DNA from: Reichenbachiella sp. 5M10
GTDB lineage: Bacteria; Bacteroidota; Bacteroidia; Cytophagales; Cyclobacteriaceae
Direction of reading: 5' to 3'
Length of the DNA stretch: 64,000 nucleotides
Assembly (NCBI RefSeq): GCF_002742335.1
Contig: NZ_MDGR01000007.1
Coordinates: forward strand, 872,501-936,500
Shown here: in pieces, positions 16,699 through 24,951 of the stretch
How the letters are laid out: the number at the start of each line of letters is the position of its first letter
How positions within the stretch are numbered: position 1 is the stretch's first letter
Translations under genes and position numbers: made by a program
Notes under the pieces: model-generated
What the model saw: only the letters and a program-made list of their open reading frames with translations
Databases searched by the model: none
Told to the model about the DNA's origin: nothing

Positions 16699-18126
16699 AT
16701 GAATACTCCTACTACGAGATTAGATAACGACAAAAACTTTGACTCTGAAATAGGATCAATTCAAAATTTGTGCGACCTAAACACTTCGATAATAAAAATA
16801 ACCGATAACGATGATGTTGAAGCCAACATTACCAAAACGGAAGAGTCGTACAAGGTTCAAGTGTTTGCTAGAGTAGATGAAAACTTAGATGACAACATTA
16901 ATTTCTCCTTCACCCTGCACCAGAAAGAGTATAAGACGACTCATATTGGAAATAGATCTAGTCATGCCAATTTCAGTGCTGATAAATCAAGCAACTTTCA
17001 AACGTCCTTTGATTTAAACTCATTTCAATCCAACCGTTTCAAGGCTAGTAGCTTGTTCAAAGCTTTTTTCAGAACTAGCCAAAAAGAAACCAATACCTTT
17101 CATGACCAATTCGAAACAATTACCCATAGTAGAAACAACAGGGAATACTTCTATGATTGTTTAAGAATCAATTTAAACGACAGGCAATATGATGTAACCC
17201 AGTTGAAACATAATGGATTTGGTTATTATGTATTCGAGTGTCTTCAAGAACAAACAATAAGTGATTTTAGCGAAGCTTGTTTTTCTATTCAGCAAGCCAT
17301 TGGATTTATAACAAGATTGATGCTCGGTGGGGAGAGATTTATTTTCGACGAATCAGGAGAACTACTTTATAGTAACTATGCAAGACCGAAGATCAAAGGA
17401 ATGTATAGTCCAATTACAACAAACCCTTATTCATACCTTGATATAGACAGGGATATTGCGGAAGAATATTTGAATAAACTAACGCGAATATCATTGAGTC
17501 AATTATCAAATTTAGTTCAACGAATCCACAGGGAACCAGACTTTTCCTCAGCGATTTTGGTAATTCTAGAAGCCACATCCCTCCGATCATTACTTCTTAT
17601 TCCTAGCTCATTCGCTGTTATTATTGAGCAACTCTCAAAACACCTTAGTTTTGAAGAACGTGGCTTAGAAAGACCTATCAATGACCAAGAATTGCAAGCT
17701 AATATTATTGAGAATCTTCATAAAGTAATTGACCAAGAGCCCTCTCTTTCTCCCGAATCAACATTAAAACTGAAGAGACGCCTAAACGAGATAAACAAAC
17801 CAATAAACAAGCAACATTTAACAAACAATGAAAAACTAACCAGACCTTTTGAACAACTGGGAATTCATTTAACACTTCATGACATAAAAATCATTGAACA
17901 TCGTAACGATCTGTTGCACGGAAATATATTACTCAAAGACAATGAGGATAGGAATACAGATATGACGAACCTTTACATGACCTATGTATCTGCAAAGCTA
18001 TTCACTCTTATTAGTAAGCTTATTCTTAAGAGCGTTGGGTACGTCGGATATGTTTATAATCAAGCCAAATATCTAGAAGTCCACTTAAACATTGATACAG
18101 ATGAAGACTACTTCGAAAAGATTTAA
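16699..18126 (+). CDS. Cassette 8: large protein with HEPN-type motif, possible defence effector
   Basis: 475 residues, soluble, no signal peptide. The N-terminal ~330 residues are of unknown fold. The C-terminal region is helical and contains EHRNDLLHG, an R-x4-H motif (R402, H407) as in HEPN ribonucleases, with the RN start seen in ApeA-like and other anti-phage HEPN proteins. If functional it could be an RNA-cleaving abortive-infection protein. The assignment rests on one short motif plus overall architecture. An 18-codon frame beginning at 16671 overlaps the start codon. Confidence 0.68.
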   Translation: MNTPTTRLDNDKNFDSEIGSIQNLCDLNTSIIKITDNDDVEANITKTEESYKVQVFARVDENLDDNINFSFTLHQKEYKTTHIGNRSSHANFSADKSSNFQTSFDLNSFQSNRFKASSLFKAFFRTSQKETNTFHDQFETITHSRNNREYFYDCLRINLNDRQYDVTQLKHNGFGYYVFECLQEQTISDFSEACFSIQQAIGFITRLMLGGERFIFDESGELLYSNYARPKIKGMYSPITTNPYSYLDIDRDIAEEYLNKLTRISLSQLSNLVQRIHREPDFSSAILVILEATSLRSLLLIPSSFAVIIEQLSKHLSFEERGLERPINDQELQANIIENLHKVIDQEPSLSPESTLKLKRRLNEINKPINKQHLTNNEKLTRPFEQLGIHLTLHDIKIIEHRNDLLHGNILLKDNEDRNTDMTNLYMTYVSAKLFTLISKLILKSVGYVGYVYNQAKYLEVHLNIDTDEDYFEKI

Positions 18127-18129
18127 AAA

Positions 18130-18333
18130 TGCATACAACAATTTGTATGATGTCATAGCTAGTTCGCATGTTATCGTAGCTTCGGTACTACTCGGACGCC
18201 CCGTCAATCCTGCGGACTGACTAGCTTCTCAAGAAAAATTTAGCAAGTCAATCCGCAGGATTGACTATGTAGACAAACGTTAACTATATTACAATAAAAA
18301 CGCTACGATCACATACAAGAAGCGTTAGACACA
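18130..18333 (+). repeat. attC-like site 8 (204 bp, medium class)
   Basis: R'' TGCATACAAC equals the reverse complement of the cassette 8 start. R' is GTTAGACACA. Inner repeats GTCAATCCTGCGGACTGAC and GTCAATCCGCAGGATTGAC differ in sequence from other attCs but keep the same layout. Cassette 8 spans 16662-18324. Confidence 0.88.
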
Positions 18334-18344
18334 ACTACTTCATT

Positions 18345-19166
18345 ATGAAAAACTTCTTCTTCATTATCATTTTACTTTTTTCTCTCTCCTGTCAAAATTC
18401 CAACCAAGAGATGTATGGTGATGTCGAGGCGGAATTCGAGGACATAATGGAGATACCCATGACTCAACAACCTGCACCAACTCAAAAAAATAAGTCTGAA
18501 TCAATAACAAAGAAGGTTGTTAAAACAGGTGGTATTGACTTTCAATCAGAGAATATTCGAAATGACTATCAAAAAATCCGAGCAATATTACCAAAATATG
18601 ATGCTTATATTGAGAATGAAAATCAGACCAAATCAGACCAAAGAATCAATTATAATCTAACTATAAGAGTACCTTCAATTGGATACGACACTCTGTATTC
18701 TTTACTTTCAAGCTTTGGAATTCGCCTTAACAATAAGTATTCGAACATTGAAGACGTTACAGCTCGTTATTATGACCTTAAATCTAGAATCACGAACAAA
18801 AAAGCCTTAGAACAACGATACGTTGAACTTCTAAAAAAAGCCTCTTTAATCAAAGATATTCTGGAAATTGAACGGAACCTTAATGAAGTGAGAACGGATA
18901 TCGAACGTCTTCAAGGTCAGTTCAATTATCTTAGTAAGCAGGTTAACCTAAGTACCATTAATGTATCATTCTATGAAATTCTACCTTATGTATATGATTC
19001 ATCTCAACGAACGGGGTTTTGGGCACGAATTTTCAGCGCTCTAGATAACGGTTGGCAAGGGTTTCTATCATTTTTAGTTGGAGTAACAACGTTATGGCCA
19101 TTTGTATTTCTAATAATTGCTGGCATTTATCTGTATCGAAAATTTAGAAGCAAACGGAAAAGTTAA
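18345..19166 (+). CDS. Cassette 9: DUF4349 lipoprotein
   Basis: 273 residues. Type II signal peptide with lipobox FSLSC (C16), then a disordered linker. A DUF4349 domain follows with VVKTGGIDFQSENI, VTARYYDLKSRITNKKALEQRY and a long coiled coil (LEIERNLNEVRTDIERLQGQ). A C-terminal transmembrane helix (TLWPFVFLIIAGIYLY) and a basic tail complete it. DUF4349 proteins are widespread envelope proteins of unknown function; the combination of lipid anchor and C-terminal helix is typical. The ATG is 20 bases after the crossover. Confidence 0.85.
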   Translation: MKNFFFIIILLFSLSCQNSNQEMYGDVEAEFEDIMEIPMTQQPAPTQKNKSESITKKVVKTGGIDFQSENIRNDYQKIRAILPKYDAYIENENQTKSDQRINYNLTIRVPSIGYDTLYSLLSSFGIRLNNKYSNIEDVTARYYDLKSRITNKKALEQRYVELLKKASLIKDILEIERNLNEVRTDIERLQGQFNYLSKQVNLSTINVSFYEILPYVYDSSQRTGFWARIFSALDNGWQGFLSFLVGVTTLWPFVFLIIAGIYLYRKFRSKRKS

Positions 19167-19168
19167 AA

Positions 19169-19364
19169 AGTGTCTAACATGCTGTGATCAAATCATGGCG
19201 GTTCAGTTGTGAAAGAAAGTTCTCTGCATTCTGGAAGCCCCGCCATATCTCAGATTAGCTCTATGTAATCAAAAAGGGATAGCGAAAATCAGAGATTTGG
19301 CTATCTTGTAGCCGAAACTTAAACTAAATCACACGCCACGATTGATACAGAGGCGTTAGCGTGC
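19169..19364 (+). repeat. attC-like site 9 (196 bp, medium class)
   Basis: The R'' GTGTCTAAC equals 9 bases of the reverse complement of the cassette 9 start. R' is GTTAGCGTGC. The 3' half carries CTATCTTGTAGCCGAAACTT, the conserved block also seen in attC 2, 5, 8 and 10. Cassette 9 spans 18325-19355. Confidence 0.86.
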
Positions 19365-19544
19365 ATGGCGAAAGACCGAAGATCTACCAGAATGGAAGAA
19401 GAAAAACTAAGTGAACATCAACTTAAACGACTTGTCATCAAGGAACGAGAGAAGTCGAGAAAAACAGAGTTAATTGCCGTAACCATTCTTGCGATAGTAG
19501 CCTTAATTGCGACAATTATTTGGGGTATTTTCAGAACACAATAA
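19365..19544 (+). CDS. Cassette 10, first gene: 59-residue membrane peptide
   Basis: Short gene with the ATG 9 bases after the crossover. The first ~35 residues are highly charged and helical (RRSTRMEEEKLSEHQLKR), then one transmembrane helix (LIAVTILAIVALIATIIWGI) and a FRTQ tail. The next gene starts inside its last codons (25-base overlap in another frame), so translation is probably coupled. Function unknown; the shape is like small membrane partners of larger effector proteins. Confidence 0.55.
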   Translation: MAKDRRSTRMEEEKLSEHQLKRLVIKEREKSRKTELIAVTILAIVALIATIIWGIFRTQ

Positions 19545-20197
19545 TTCCGCATACATTGAGATCAAAAAAACTAAGAGGGCTTAAAAGAAGACAAAAGAAT
19601 ATTGATAAATGGTTCGAAGGGCATCAACGAATTAACCTTGAAATTCTAAAGGAGTCGAAGTACTATTATTGCAAGTCAAAAGTAGATCCTTGGTCTAACC
19701 TCTACTATGAAGTAGATTATCCTGCGAATTACAGAAGACAGCTGTTTTCTCATCTTTTGAGTATCTACGAACTTTGGAAGAAACAACTAGAAGATAACTT
19801 TGATGACTTCTATCTTGCGATTTGGTTAAACGATAGACGATTTATCGATTCTCAAGTAGTATCAGCAATTGGCGACCGAGCTGAACATTATCAACAAATG
19901 TGGAACCTTCATGAAGAACCTTTGAAATTTCCTATCAAACTATTTAACAACGAAGAAGATAGAGTTTCTATGTTTCATTGGGATTCAACAGAAGATGAGG
20001 ATTTAGTGTTTGAGTCTGAATATTCTGATCTCGATATTAATGATTATTGGAGCCCTGAAGATTTTTTTGATGACGTTAGATCATATAGGAAACTTGTGAA
20101 AAACAATACACCAACCCGAACGATACAAACTGAAGATGGAATAGAAAAGGCGTTTGTACTAAAACGGGGAAACACATGGATTGGCAAACAAAAATAA
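19520..20197 (+). CDS. Cassette 10, second gene: unknown protein
   Basis: 225 residues, soluble. A basic start (RSKKLRGLKRRQKN) is followed by an acidic, aromatic-rich body (NLYYEVDYPANYRRQLF, DFYLAIWLNDRRFIDSQVV) and a very acidic segment (STEDEDLVFESEYSDLD). No family recognised. The start is a TTG overlapping the previous small membrane gene; an ATG further in would remove conserved-looking sequence, so the exact start is uncertain. Confidence 0.65.
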   Translation: MGYFQNTIIPHTLRSKKLRGLKRRQKNIDKWFEGHQRINLEILKESKYYYCKSKVDPWSNLYYEVDYPANYRRQLFSHLLSIYELWKKQLEDNFDDFYLAIWLNDRRFIDSQVVSAIGDRAEHYQQMWNLHEEPLKFPIKLFNNEEDRVSMFHWDSTEDEDLVFESEYSDLDINDYWSPEDFFDDVRSYRKLVKNNTPTRTIQTEDGIEKAFVLKRGNTWIGKQK

Positions 20198-20199
20198 CG

Positions 20200-20395
20200 A
20201 CACGCTAACATCACCTATCCTCCATGGTGATTCCTGCTAGAATTGAGGTTGGCGGTTTCTACTAGCACCGGAAAATCTTCGCTTTTCCTCACATGGTTGA
20301 AAAAAGGTAGTGATGAAAATCGAAGATTTTCCTAATTTGTAACCGAAACAAAACACACGTCAAGCACCACAGAGGATAGCTAGGCGTTACAGACC
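20200..20395 (+). repeat. attC-like site 10 (196 bp, medium class)
   Basis: R'' ACACGCTAAC matches 9 bases of the reverse complement of the cassette 10 start. R' is GTTACAGACC. Inner repeats GGAAAATCTTCGCTTTTCC and GAAAATCGAAGATTTTCC. Cassette 10 spans 19356-20386. Confidence 0.88.
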
Positions 20396-20409
20396 ATGCC
20401 AGAACGAAC

Positions 20410-20898
20410 ATGTCAATCTTCAGCAAACAGATAGATTTTAAAGTTAAAGTGGCTGAAAGTCAATTCATCCATTGGTTTCGAACGTCTGTAGCTGACCCTA
20501 ACAACTTAGGAAATCAATTCGCTGCAACCAACCAACTTTTGATGGGAAGCCGAGAGAACAAAGCATTCTGGTTTCAAAAGAAGGAGAACTATTCAATGGA
20601 CAACTTCTTCGAAATGTGGTTTAGCGTCGTAACGGGTGAATACGAACCAATCGAAGATGCTGTCTCCATCAACTTAACGGTACAAGTGAAGAATGGCCTT
20701 AGAAACCTTCTGATTTTTGGAATCGTTATTTGGTGGCCGTTATCTATCTACTTTTACCTTGAACATCAGAATGATTGGTTGATCTACCTACCAATAGCCT
20801 TTACTGCTCAACTTTTAGTTGTTATTTGGAGGGTACGTGAAGATGCTAACCTGCTTAGGCAACTCCTAACTGAACAGATCGAAAAATACGGTCTGTAA
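20410..20898 (+). CDS. Cassette 11: two-helix membrane protein
   Basis: 162 residues. A soluble N-terminal domain (~95 residues; FRTSVADPNNLGNQFAATNQ) is followed by two closely spaced membrane helices (LLIFGIVIWWPLSIYFYL and WLIYLPIAFTAQLLVVIW) and a cytoplasmic tail. No family recognised. The stop codon lies within R''. A 12-codon frame (MPERTCQSSANR) starting at 20397 overlaps the gene start, as in cassettes 2 and 8. Confidence 0.65.
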   Translation: MSIFSKQIDFKVKVAESQFIHWFRTSVADPNNLGNQFAATNQLLMGSRENKAFWFQKKENYSMDNFFEMWFSVVTGEYEPIEDAVSINLTVQVKNGLRNLLIFGIVIWWPLSIYFYLEHQNDWLIYLPIAFTAQLLVVIWRVREDANLLRQLLTEQIEKYGL

Positions 20899-21130
20899 CA
20901 TGGCGTCATAGTGCATGTGCGAACTGAGCATTTAGCCAGCCTCGGCGGAACGAACCCGTGCATCTGCCGGCGGAAATCTCTTTTCTGCTTATAGTGAGGT
21001 CAGTTCGCCGCACCGGAAGATCGGCGGAACGCAGCTCTCACCGATTCGCTAGTAGGTTCGGCAGATTTTCACTACTTTGGCTGTATTATCAAACGACACG
21101 CACACGCACTATACGCAGGCGTTATGTACC
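20890..21130 (+). repeat. attC-like site 11 (241 bp, long class)
   Basis: R'' GGTCTGTAAC equals the reverse complement of the cassette 11 start. R' is GTTATGTACC. Shares GCATGTGCGAACTGAGCATT with attC 6. Cassette 11 spans 20387-21121. Confidence 0.88.
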
Positions 21131-21149
21131 AAGATGAGCATTATGAAGA

Positions 21150-21695
21150 ATGAATAGAATGATCAAAATCTACATAGGTATAACATTGCTTCTTTTGATC
21201 GATTTAACTCTATATCTCACAATGAGCATTTCCTTTCCAGGAAGACTACTCGATCAAGGAGTATTTTGGGTATGGTTTCTTGGAACGATTTACTTGATTA
21301 TTTCTCAATTTAAATTCAGATGGGCAAAGCGTTACGCATTCTTTCTATTCGCCCTCACAATCTTAGGTCTATTCCCAATGGGAATCCCAGTTTTATCAAC
21401 CATCTCTTTTGCTCTAACTAATGAACCTTCAATTCAAGTGAATTCAGATTACAGGGTGTTTAAAACCGTAAAAAGCGTTATCGGAATGCCATACATATCA
21501 ATAACGCAGAATTTCTGGGTATTCGAAAAGGAGGTTGGGTCGACTGAATTCCATTTCGAATTGTCGGATGAATATTTGGAGATAGAAGATGTGACTCAAG
21601 TAAACCTTCTAGAATCCACAAACAATCAAATGTTAAGGTTTGAGTTTGTATTTGAAGATGGGAAGATCATTAGGAATGTTCAAAAAGGTACATAA
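21150..21695 (+). CDS. Cassette 12: second copy of the cassette 2 membrane protein
   Basis: 181 residues, identical to the cassette 2 product except Tyr for His (C to T at 21450 versus 12078). Same three hydrophobic helices and C-terminal soluble domain; family unknown. The surrounding 756-bp unit, including attC, is the same length and apparently identical elsewhere. The identity begins and ends exactly at the G/TT crossovers, so this is a recent whole-cassette duplication rather than a tandem or homologous event. Confidence 0.78.
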   Translation: MNRMIKIYIGITLLLLIDLTLYLTMSISFPGRLLDQGVFWVWFLGTIYLIISQFKFRWAKRYAFFLFALTILGLFPMGIPVLSTISFALTNEPSIQVNSDYRVFKTVKSVIGMPYISITQNFWVFEKEVGSTEFHFELSDEYLEIEDVTQVNLLESTNNQMLRFEFVFEDGKIIRNVQKGT

Positions 21696-21886
21696 CATGC
21701 TGTGATGAAATCATGCGTGGGCAGTGCAAGACGGAAGTTTTCTGCTTTCTGGATGCCCCGCCAATTCTGCGAATTGGCCTATTGAGAAATGAAAAATGTA
21801 ATAGCCCATTTCGCAGAGTTGGCTATTTAGTAGACGAAACATTATATTCACCAAAACGCACGATTCATACAGGATCGTTGTGTGTA
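21687..21886 (+). repeat. attC-like site 12 (200 bp), copy of attC 2
   Basis: R'' GGTACATAAC as in attC 2. R' differs (GTTGTGTGTA) because it belongs to the next cassette. Cassette 12 spans 21122-21877. Confidence 0.9.
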
Positions 21887-21917
21887 ATCTACGACTAAAA
21901 ATTCACCCTTAGTTCAA

Positions 21918-22484
21918 ATGAAAATAAAGCTTAGACAGCAGATAGAAGAAATTGTTTCTCTTACTGATGAAGAGTTTGAATGTGTATTATGTCACTTCGA
22001 GCAAAAAGCATTTAAAAAACATCACCTCATTATCCAACAGGGCGATTATGTACAACATGACTATTTTGTTGCAAAAGGATTGATGAAAGCTGCTAGTATA
22101 AGTTCTGAAGGGAAAGAGCATATAATTCACTTTGCCATGGAAAATTGGTGGATAACCGACCCGGAGGCATTTCATTATGGCACCAAAGCAAGCTTATCTG
22201 TAGACTGCCTTGAAGATACAGTCGTTTTTTCCTTAACTCTGGAGAATAAGGAGAAACTGTGTCGTGACTTGCAAAAAATGGAATATTTTTTTCGCAAGAA
22301 AACAACCGCGGGATATATTGCATTGCAAAAAAGAATTATGTGTTTTATCAGTAGTAGCGCAAGCGATCGCTATCATAATTTACTAGAGCAATACCCTGAC
22401 TTGATTCAGCGCATCCCAAAAACAATGATTGCTTCATATTTAGGCGTTTCCAGAGAAACACTTAGTCGCCTAATTCCTGCTTAG
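21918..22484 (+). CDS. Cassette 13: Crp/Fnr-family regulator
   Basis: 188 residues. A cyclic-nucleotide-binding-like beta barrel occupies ~10-120 (HHLIIQQGDYVQHDYFVAKG, then HFAMENWWITDPEAF). The C-terminal HTH recognition segment is TMIASYLGVSRETLSRL at ~170-186. It lacks the Fnr iron-sulfur cysteine cluster. Short Crp-like regulators of this kind are frequent in Bacteroidota next to oxidoreductases. It precedes an aldo/keto reductase in the same cassette. Three TGTGA half-sites lie between the two genes, so it likely controls that gene and perhaps itself. Confidence 0.88.
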   Translation: MKIKLRQQIEEIVSLTDEEFECVLCHFEQKAFKKHHLIIQQGDYVQHDYFVAKGLMKAASISSEGKEHIIHFAMENWWITDPEAFHYGTKASLSVDCLEDTVVFSLTLENKEKLCRDLQKMEYFFRKKTTAGYIALQKRIMCFISSSASDRYHNLLEQYPDLIQRIPKTMIASYLGVSRETLSRLIPA

Positions 22485-22527
22485 TGTGACAATCCGCACA
22501 TCATCTCTGTGACAATCCTCCTGTGAT
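22485..22527. promoter_or_regulatory. TGTGA direct repeats, candidate Crp/Fnr sites
   Basis: TGTGACAATCC occurs at 22485-22495 and again at 22508-22518, with a further TGTGATTT at 22522. TGTGA is the classical half-site of Crp-type regulators. The repeats lie between the Crp/Fnr gene and the reductase start at 22577. The half-sites are direct rather than inverted, so dimer binding is unproven. Confidence 0.45.
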
Positions 22528-22576
22528 TTGAGTACTGCATATCTGAATTTTGCTGAAAACAAGCTCAGTAAAAATT

Positions 22577-23575
22577 ATGGAATACAGAAATTTAGGCAAG
22601 TCAGGATTAAAAGTACCCGTACTCAGTTACGGAACAGGGACATTCGGTGGTACCAACGAGTTTTTTGGTCGATGGGGTAAAACTGATGTGAAAGAAGCCT
22701 CCAAACTCATAGACATATGTTTGGAGCGCGGTGTGAATTTCTTTGATACGGCAAATGTGTACTCTCAGGGAGATTCTGAATCCATTCTCGGTGCAGCTTT
22801 ATCAGGTAAAAGACAAAACAGTATTATTTCAACAAAGGCAACATTTCAAATGGGAGGAGGGCCAAATGATCAGGGGGCATCACGCTTTCATCTAACAAAT
22901 GCTTTGGAAGACAGCTTAAGGCGTTTGCAAACAGATTATATTGATTTATACATTATGCATGGGTTTGATACTAATACACCCATTGAGGAGACTTTGCGAA
23001 CACTGGAAAAAATGGTTAATAGTGGAAAAGTGCGCTACATTGGATGTTCTAATTTTGCAGCATGGCAGCTCATGAAATCTCTGTCAGTTTCTGATAGGTT
23101 GAATCTGGAGAAATACATAGTCTACCAAGGTTATTATTCAGTTATTGGTAGGGATTACGAACAAGAATTGATGCCTTTAGTCAAAGACCAAGAATTGGGA
23201 TTAATGGTATGGAGTCCTTTAGGATGGGGAAGATTAACTGGGAAAATCAAGCGAAATCAGCCTGTTGGTGAAGGAAGAATAAAATCAGGAGGTGCTATTG
23301 GTTCCCCTCCTGTTAATGATGAGCTAGTATATGATGTTGTTGATTCACTAGAACGTATTGCCTTAGAAATGGATAAAAGCATTCCTCAAGTTGCCATCAA
23401 TTGGCTGTTGCAAAATGATACGGTTTCAAGTATAGTTATAGGTGCTAGAAATGAAAGACAACTTATTGATAATTTGGATTCGGTTGGTTGGTCATTACTG
23501 CCACAACATATTGAGGAGTTAAATACCTTAACACAGCCTAACCTACTTTATCCGCATTGGGTAGGTAAAAGGTAG
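22577..23575 (+). CDS. Cassette 13: aldo/keto reductase, Kv-beta-like
   Basis: 332 residues from the ATG at 22577; an upstream TTG at 22550 is less likely. TIM-barrel reductase of the potassium-channel-beta-like branch: YRNLGKSGLKVPVLSYGTGTF, then FFDTANVYSQGDSE (catalytic Asp/Tyr), STKATF (Lys), YIDLYIMHGFD (His), and VIGARNERQLIDNL at the C-terminal cofactor site. It would reduce carbonyls with NADPH in the cytoplasm. Codon choice and A/T content resemble the neighbouring cassettes more than the chromosomal reductase at 3239. Confidence 0.92.
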   Translation: MEYRNLGKSGLKVPVLSYGTGTFGGTNEFFGRWGKTDVKEASKLIDICLERGVNFFDTANVYSQGDSESILGAALSGKRQNSIISTKATFQMGGGPNDQGASRFHLTNALEDSLRRLQTDYIDLYIMHGFDTNTPIEETLRTLEKMVNSGKVRYIGCSNFAAWQLMKSLSVSDRLNLEKYIVYQGYYSVIGRDYEQELMPLVKDQELGLMVWSPLGWGRLTGKIKRNQPVGEGRIKSGGAIGSPPVNDELVYDVVDSLERIALEMDKSIPQVAINWLLQNDTVSSIVIGARNERQLIDNLDSVGWSLLPQHIEELNTLTQPNLLYPHWVGKR

Positions 23576-23582
23576 AAAAGAC

Positions 23583-23719
23583 TCCACACAACAAACACTA
23601 TCATCCATAAGCCTAGCCAGCCGCACTAACTGAGCTATTTGCAAAGTGAGTGAGGAGCAGATACTTTTATAGAAATTTGAAAAGTTCAGCTTACGTATGA
23701 TAGTTGGACGTTAGCGATC
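23583..23719 (+). repeat. attC-like site 13 (137 bp, short class)
   Basis: R'' TCCACACAAC matches 8 bases of the reverse complement of the cassette 13 start, the weakest match in the array. R' is GTTAGCGATC. Arms AACACTATCATCC and GTATGATAGTTGGACGTT pair. Cassette 13 spans 21878-23710 and is the longest. Confidence 0.8.
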
Positions 23720-23730
23720 ACTTCTGCAAG

Positions 23731-24309
23731 ATGAAACAACTTCTTTTTCTCATATTAATCATCTACTGGAACTCTTGCTATTCACAGTCAACTCCTGAAC
23801 TCGAAGAACTTTTTCTGAAAGCCGATTCGGTTTTAATGATAGATCAAGGTTTTGAGGATGAAGAACTAATCTTTCCGGGTGAACTAGTCAATAAAGGATT
23901 GTCTGAGTTTTGTTACCCTGAACATCCGAATTTCCACATAACCTCTCAAGATAAGGTACTCCAACTTATGACAAGCCTGAATTTTAAAAGTACCGAAGAT
24001 GCATTATTCTGTGGTTTCAATTATGACATCATCGGCTACTTTAACGGCGAAATAATCTATTCATTCCAGCTGAACTCTCAATGTAACTACGTGCTAACAT
24101 CATTTGGTAGGTACTACATTTCAGAATTCGATAACAATGAATTCCTAAAAACAATTTCTCCTAAACGTATGAAAACCTGCTTTTTCAAGAGTGCTGAACT
24201 TATGGAGCGCTACATAATTGACCAAAGGCAGAGCAACTCGGAGGCACTAATTGAAATAACCATCAATACGAGCAACGGGGAATTCTCTGTATCAACAACT
24301 CGAAAATAG
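23731..24309 (+). CDS. Cassette 14: secreted protein of unknown function
   Basis: 192 residues from the ATG at 23731; the upstream TTG would start inside the attC. A hydrophobic signal sequence (LLFLILIIYWNSCYS) suggests export; a cysteine near residue 15 is not in a good lipobox. The mature part has EELFLKADSVLMIDQGF, several cysteines (SEFCYPEHP, ALFCGFNYD) and a beta-rich C-terminus. No family recognised. The ATG is 20 bases after the crossover. Confidence 0.68.
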   Translation: MKQLLFLILIIYWNSCYSQSTPELEELFLKADSVLMIDQGFEDEELIFPGELVNKGLSEFCYPEHPNFHITSQDKVLQLMTSLNFKSTEDALFCGFNYDIIGYFNGEIIYSFQLNSQCNYVLTSFGRYYISEFDNNEFLKTISPKRMKTCFFKSAELMERYIIDQRQSNSEALIEITINTSNGEFSVSTTRK

Positions 24310-24311
24310 CA

Positions 24312-24552
24312 GATCGCTAACAGACGCTGATCGGGCATATGTCTCAGTGCTTTCTGGCTGGTTTTTGTGCAACTCGACCGTGATATCTGCCGCTGAGATA
24401 CGGCAGTGCTTTCTACTATCTTTTGCTCGCAGGATTTTTAGACTTTCGGAACGCAGTGCCATTTGGAACCGTTGTGAGCTTCGGCAGATTTCACTATTTT
24501 AGTGCTATTCACTAGCTGCGGACATACGCCCGATAGCTGGGCGTTGAGTGCC
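24312..24552 (+). repeat. attC-like site 14 (241 bp, long class)
   Basis: R'' GATCGCTAAC equals the reverse complement of the cassette 14 start. R' is GTTGAGTGCC. Nearly identical to attC 3 through most of its body. Cassette 14 spans 23711-24543. Confidence 0.9.
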
Positions 24553-24569
24553 ATACCTGCAAACCGCAC

Positions 24570-24950
24570 ATGAACCTGCAAACTGAATTCGAGAAAAGAT
24601 TTCCAGAACTGATAACCAAGGCAAGAACTGAGTCGGACGAACATCAGACTACCATAACCTTGGACTTTTCGAACTCTCGTTATAACACTTGGATAGCCAA
24701 AGATGAAGATGGATTAATGGTTGGTATCAACGAACTCCATAACCACTTTGATCTAGGTACACCTGAAGAAAATCTGGAGGATGCATTTGACGAACTAACT
24801 GAAATCTTAACCGAGAAAGTTGCAGCCGTTGGACTAACAAACGAGGAGACAAACTACTTATTAGCAACACTTGATCTTCCACAAGCCATTGAGTCATATT
24901 CGAACGAAAAACCAAAGGTTGAGATTGTGACCTTTAAAACTGAACATTGA
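24570..24950 (+). CDS. Cassette 15, first gene: small acidic protein
   Basis: 126 residues, strongly acidic and soluble. Notable stretches are TTITLDFSNSRYNTWIAKDEDG, which looks like a short beta-hairpin region, and ENLEDAFDELTEILTEKV, a helix. It resembles immunity-type proteins in size and charge, but no family was recognised. It is followed after one base by a zinc-ribbon gene, forming a two-gene cassette. Confidence 0.66.
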   Translation: MNLQTEFEKRFPELITKARTESDEHQTTITLDFSNSRYNTWIAKDEDGLMVGINELHNHFDLGTPEENLEDAFDELTEILTEKVAAVGLTNEETNYLLATLDLPQAIESYSNEKPKVEIVTFKTEH

Positions 24951-24951
24951 A

